Shown here piece by piece: positions 7,025-9,493 of a DNA stretch of 9,493 nucleotides (within the stretch, counting starts at the first letter, position 1; each line of letters opens with the position of its first letter). This DNA is from an uncultured Methylophilaceae bacterium (GTDB lineage Bacteria; Pseudomonadota; Gammaproteobacteria; Burkholderiales; Methylophilaceae), in the NCBI GenBank assembly GCA_938084195.1, contig CALKDJ010000184.1:1-9493 (forward strand). The letters run 5' to 3'. The translations under genes and the position numbers were made by a program. Below the pieces are notes generated by a model. It did no database searches and had not been told where the DNA came from. It was given only the letters and a program-made list of their open reading frames with translations.

Positions 7025-7555
7025 ATGCAAAAATTTTTATTTGATTTATTTCCAATTATCTTATTTTTTATTGCTTTTAAAATCTATGATATTTTTATTG
7101 CAACTGCGGTAGCTATCATTGCGACCCTTCTTCAAATAATCTATGTTTACTTGAAAGATAAAAAAGTTGAAAAGGTATTATTATTTAATGGAGTCATGAT
7201 TACCTTCCTAGGTGGTCTAACTATTTTGTTACAAGATAAAATGTTTATTATGTGGAAGCCATCGGTTCTTTATTGGTGTTTTGCTCTAATCTTGTTATTT
7301 TCTAATTTATTTTTAAAGAAAAATTTAGTGCAAATGGCTCTCGGTAAGCAAGTAGAACTGAAAAATAAGTTTTGGAATGTAATTAATTGGTATACCAGTA
7401 TATTCTTTGTCTTACTAGGTTTTATCAATTTATATGTTGCCTATAATTTTAGCGAGGATACATGGGTTAATTTTAAGCTTTTTGGAATTACAGGATTGCT
7501 ATTTATATACATGATATTTCTAGGACTATATATTTCTAAAGTTGGTAAGGGATAA
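7025..7555 (+). CDS. yciB: Inner-membrane protein YciB / septation protein A (IspZ family)
   Basis: This 176-residue protein is nearly all membrane segments and is close in length to E. coli YciB (179). Hydrophobic helices are visible at about 4-20, 23-42, 50-69, 80-96, 120-140 and 152-170. Family hallmarks are present: the start FLFDLFPIILFFIAFK, GGLTILLQDKMFIMWKPS (63-80), and the C-terminal NLYVAYNFSEDTWVNFKLFG (135-154). YciB proteins interact with cell-elongation and division components, and loss in Shigella (ispZ) affects septation and spread. The biochemical role is not known. It is the first gene of a four-gene plus-strand operon, and the start is chosen because it begins the conserved N-terminus. 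No Shine-Dalgarno is apparent, which suits a short or weakly translated leader. Family identity is very secure. Confidence 0.95.
   Translation: MQKFLFDLFPIILFFIAFKIYDIFIATAVAIIATLLQIIYVYLKDKKVEKVLLFNGVMITFLGGLTILLQDKMFIMWKPSVLYWCFALILLFSNLFLKKNLVQMALGKQVELKNKFWNVINWYTSIFFVLLGFINLYVAYNFSEDTWVNFKLFGITGLLFIYMIFLGLYISKVGKG
7547..7552 (+). promoter_or_regulatory. Shine-Dalgarno of yciI
   Basis: AAGGGA sits six bases before the yciI ATG and overlaps the last codons of yciB, supporting independent initiation of yciI within the operon. Confidence 0.55.
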
Positions 7556-7558
7556 ATT

Positions 7559-7858
7559 ATGTGGTACGTTTTTAATGCAACTGATACAGAAAATAGTCTA
7601 GCTAAAAGGCTGAAACATAGACCTGAACATATCGCTAGGCTTACTGAGCTTATTAATGAAGGGAGATTACTCGTCGCTGGAGCCTACCCAGCAATTGATA
7701 ATGTCGATCCAGGTAAGAATGGTTTTAAAGGAAGTCTTATCATTGCAGAATTTGACTGTATCGAAGATGCCCAAGATTGGGCAAAAAAAGAACCCTTTCT
7801 ATTGCATGGAGTTTATTCAGATATCGATATTAAACTATTAAAAAAGAGCCTACCTTAA
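7559..7858 (+). CDS. yciI: YciI family protein
   Basis: This 99-residue cytoplasmic protein has the YciI-like ferredoxin-like alpha-beta fold. The N-terminus MWYVFNATDTENS, the helix RPEHIARLTELINEGRLLVAGAYP with conserved H24, and the C-terminal AQDWAKKEPFLLHGVY all follow the family. YciI proteins resemble muconolactone isomerase and dechlorinase folds, and a conserved His-Asp pair has been proposed as an active site, but no physiological reaction is established. The family name is the limit of what can be claimed here. The gene lies three bases after yciB with its own Shine-Dalgarno and one base before bolA. Neighbourhood with yciB also occurs in gamma-proteobacteria, which suggests a long-standing functional or regulatory link. 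Confidence 0.92.
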   Translation: MWYVFNATDTENSLAKRLKHRPEHIARLTELINEGRLLVAGAYPAIDNVDPGKNGFKGSLIIAEFDCIEDAQDWAKKEPFLLHGVYSDIDIKLLKKSLP

Positions 7859-7859
7859 T

Positions 7860-8114
7860 ATGATGGAGAAAATTATTACTGAACGACTAGCTTTTTTAAA
7901 TCCCACCAAGCTTGAAATTATTAACGAAAGTCATCTCCATCAAGGTCATTCAGGAAATACTGGTGGGGGGCATTTTAATGTTCTCATTGAGAGCTTAGCC
8001 TTTCAAAATAAAACTAGAATGGAAATGCATCGAATGGTTTATGATGCTCTAGAAGATTTAATACCAAAAAAGATTCACGCCCTCAGCATAAAAGCTATAA
8101 ATCCAGATGCTTAA
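7860..8114 (+). CDS. bolA: BolA family protein
   Basis: This 84-residue protein has a class II KH-like fold. It shows ESHLHQGHSGNTGGGHF (23-39), the loop that in this family helps coordinate a [2Fe-2S] cluster shared with a monothiol glutaredoxin, then HRMVYDAL (57-64) and the near-invariant IHALSIKA (72-79) containing the conserved C-terminal histidine H73. BolA proteins act in the cytoplasm as Fe-S trafficking partners of Grx4-type glutaredoxins and, in E. coli, also as a transcription factor for envelope and shape genes. No glutaredoxin gene is visible in this window. A second ATG follows the first directly, so the true start could be one codon later. The 3' end overlaps the PPIase gene by eight bases, implying coupled translation. 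Confidence 0.95.
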   Translation: MMEKIITERLAFLNPTKLEIINESHLHQGHSGNTGGGHFNVLIESLAFQNKTRMEMHRMVYDALEDLIPKKIHALSIKAINPDA

Positions 8115-8895
8115 TACCCTCTCCAAAAATTGCTTACTACTCCTTTTACTTATATTTTTTAATATTAGTCTGGCGGAAGTAGCTAGTGTGAATGGTAAAA
8201 ATATTTCACAAGATCTAGTAGACTTCATTAAGAGTGAAGTTAAAAAACAAGGAAGGTCTATTAATAATGAAATGGAAGAAAATATAATTGATCGACTGAT
8301 TGACCTTGAAGTAATAAACCAAGCTGCAAGTGATTCAGGATTATTATCTGACCCAATGATTCTAGCGCAAGCTGAGCTATCTACAAAAGAACTTATTTAT
8401 ACGCTTTACCTGCAAAAATTTATTGTAAAAAACCCTATATATGATGATGAAGTAAGACTTAAGTATGATAAGTTCAAAATTGATTTTAATGAGCAAGAAT
8501 ACAATGCAAGCCATATACTTGTTAAATCAAGAAATAAAGCCAAAAAAATAATTAAAAAACTTAAACGTGATGCCAATTTTGCAGAATTAGCATCAAAATT
8601 CTCAATAGATGATGAGACTAAAGAAAATGGAGGAGATCTTGGATGGTTTTCAAAGGATCTTATGGTTAGCTCCTTTTATGAGGGGGTAAAGAAATTGAAA
8701 GAAGGAGAATTTTCAAAAAAACCTATTCAAACTCAGTTTGGGTGGCATGTCATTGTCCTAAAAAAAATAAGACCATTAGCAGCCCCTAAATGGATTGATA
8801 AAAAAGATGACATTAAAACAGAATTGCAAAAAGAAAAACTTAAAGCACATTTAGAGAAATTACGTGCCGCAGCCAATATATCTTTGAAAGATTAA
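8107..8895 (+). CDS. Periplasmic parvulin-type peptidyl-prolyl cis-trans isomerase (SurA/PrsA-like)
   Basis: This is a 262-residue exported foldase. Residues 1-23 form a signal peptide (Lys7, then a run of six leucines with Ile and Phe, then SLA before the expected cleavage after A23). The protein begins the mature part with EVASVNGKNIS, typical of the SurA N-terminal chaperone domain, which runs as helices to about residue 120. One parvulin rotamase domain covers about 132-222, with conserved H136 in ASHILVK, FAELASKFS, GGDLGWF and H214 in QFGWHVI. A charged C-terminal helix (about 229-253) packs back on the N-domain in this group. It differs from SurA by having one parvulin domain, and resembles PrsA or Campylobacter CBF2 in layout. 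It probably assists folding of periplasmic or outer-membrane proteins. It overlaps bolA by eight bases. Confidence 0.92.
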   Translation: MLNTLSKNCLLLLLLIFFNISLAEVASVNGKNISQDLVDFIKSEVKKQGRSINNEMEENIIDRLIDLEVINQAASDSGLLSDPMILAQAELSTKELIYTLYLQKFIVKNPIYDDEVRLKYDKFKIDFNEQEYNASHILVKSRNKAKKIIKKLKRDANFAELASKFSIDDETKENGGDLGWFSKDLMVSSFYEGVKKLKEGEFSKKPIQTQFGWHVIVLKKIRPLAAPKWIDKKDDIKTELQKEKLKAHLEKLRAAANISLKD

Positions 8896-8896
8896 A

Positions 8897-9493
8897 TTAT
8901 ATCGCTTTAATTTGTGTGACAGCATCTAAAATGGCTTGAGCATCACCATCAACTTTTTTTGTAGGTACAAGATCGGGCCACAAGAAAGCAAGTGAGTCTA
9001 TCAATGAAAGTGTTTTGCTTATTTTTTGTTTATCTGACTTATCATCCACTTGCATTTTATTCAGAATATCTTTAGCTATCATAGTAAAGCCAAGTGCATC
9101 CTGATACTCATATTTATTCTTTACATCACCATCCACAATACCGATAGCATATTCTTCTGCAGCAGTTTCTAGTAAAGATTGTACTAGCATTATTGTTTGA
9201 TCAACCGTTTTACTCTCTTCACTGACAAATTGTGCATTTTTATCAATAGCGTCAAACAAAGTTTGATAATTATCATTAATTACATTCAATGGCTCTTCAT
9301 TTTCAACAGATAATGCTAGTTTTTCCAATTCAGCAGAAAATCCATCAGTACCCTTTGCCTCAAAAGTTGGAATAATATCTCCATATAACTCACTCTCTGG
9401 ATGCTTCATGTGGTGTTGCCCATTCTCAATGTAGTCAGCCTTATATAATTCAACTCCTACCCATAGATGTCCTTTAATTAAATTAAGGTTAGT
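8897..9493 (-). CDS. Unrecognised acidic helical protein, N-terminus outside the window
   Basis: The minus-strand frame is open without a stop from the window edge (9493) to TAA at 8897-8899, giving at least 198 residues. The first ATG in view (9409) is probably internal, because the 28 codons before it read as ordinary protein (KGHLWVGVELYKADYIENG) and run straight into QHHMKHPESELYGD. Features by visible residue number: conserved-looking histidines in GHLWVG and HHMKHP (9-32), mainly alpha-helical acidic sequence through the middle, and EEYAIGIVDGDV with EYQDALGF at about 113-136. There are no cysteines and no membrane segments in the visible part, and it is rich in Asp and Glu. I do not recognise the family with confidence. 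The histidine motifs invite a metal-binding guess, but cell location cannot be judged without the missing N-terminus. It faces the PPIase gene tail to tail across one base. Confidence 0.75.
   Translation of the reverse strand, partial: TNLNLIKGHLWVGVELYKADYIENGQHHMKHPESELYGDIIPTFEAKGTDGFSAELEKLALSVENEEPLNVINDNYQTLFDAIDKNAQFVSEESKTVDQTIMLVQSLLETAAEEYAIGIVDGDVKNKYEYQDALGFTMIAKDILNKMQVDDKSDKQKISKTLSLIDSLAFLWPDLVPTKKVDGDAQAILDAVTQIKAI

Noticed and set aside
7656..7841. Second plus-strand frame inside yciI
   Set aside because: Out of frame with the clearly conserved yciI product, and without a ribosome binding site or similarity to anything known.
8107..8175. Lipoprotein signal in the PPIase (Cys9 in the N-terminus)
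   Set aside because: The cysteine precedes the hydrophobic core instead of following it, so there is no lipobox; a standard signal peptidase I site after SLA fits better.
1..9493. Mobile element, CRISPR array, tRNA or defence cassette
   Set aside because: I saw no direct repeats with spacers, no transposase or integrase motifs, no tRNA-like cloverleaf, and nearly all bases are accounted for by conserved housekeeping genes.

Overview
This window looks like ordinary chromosomal DNA from a Gram-negative bacterium with a small, AT-rich, tightly packed genome. G+C is about one third by eye, which I did not compute. Gene order and protein sequences suggest a betaproteobacterium, most likely a streamlined member of the Methylophilales (OM43-like). 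This placement is inferred from recalled synteny and protein character, not from a search. Nearly every base is coding: the longest gap between genes is 59 bases, and no non-coding stretch reaches 300 bases.

Layout: (1) Bases 1-1999, plus strand, hold the end of a lysine-biosynthesis operon: the C-terminal part of dapD, an ArsC/Spx-like gene (yffB) and dapE, spaced 1 and 4 bases apart. (2) Bases 2001-6965, minus strand, form a compact run read in the order YciV/RNase AM-type PHP phosphoesterase, M50 site-2-protease-like membrane protein, trpS, scpA, scpB, rluB. The last three junctions overlap or abut. (3) A 59-base divergent gap (6966-7024) separates this run from (4) a plus-strand operon at 7025-8895: yciB (ispZ), yciI, bolA and a periplasmic parvulin-type peptidyl-prolyl isomerase. 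(5) Bases 8897-9493, minus strand, are the 3' part of an unrecognised acidic helical protein whose reading frame runs off the right edge.

How the genes fit together: dapD and dapE supply two steps of the succinylase route to meso-diaminopimelate and lysine. The minus-strand run mixes tRNA charging (trpS), chromosome condensation (scpAB), ribosome maturation (rluB), nucleotide/RNA end turnover (PHP) and a membrane protease. The right-hand operon concerns the envelope (YciB, PPIase) and, through BolA, iron-sulfur trafficking.

I found no mobile element, CRISPR array, RNA gene, toxin-antitoxin pair or defence cassette. No previously undescribed system is evident. The points most worth a second look are a four-cysteine motif in TrpRS that resembles a known [4Fe-4S] site, the unidentified acidic protein at the right edge, and two convergent gene ends that share the same stop-A-stop arrangement with a single base between them.
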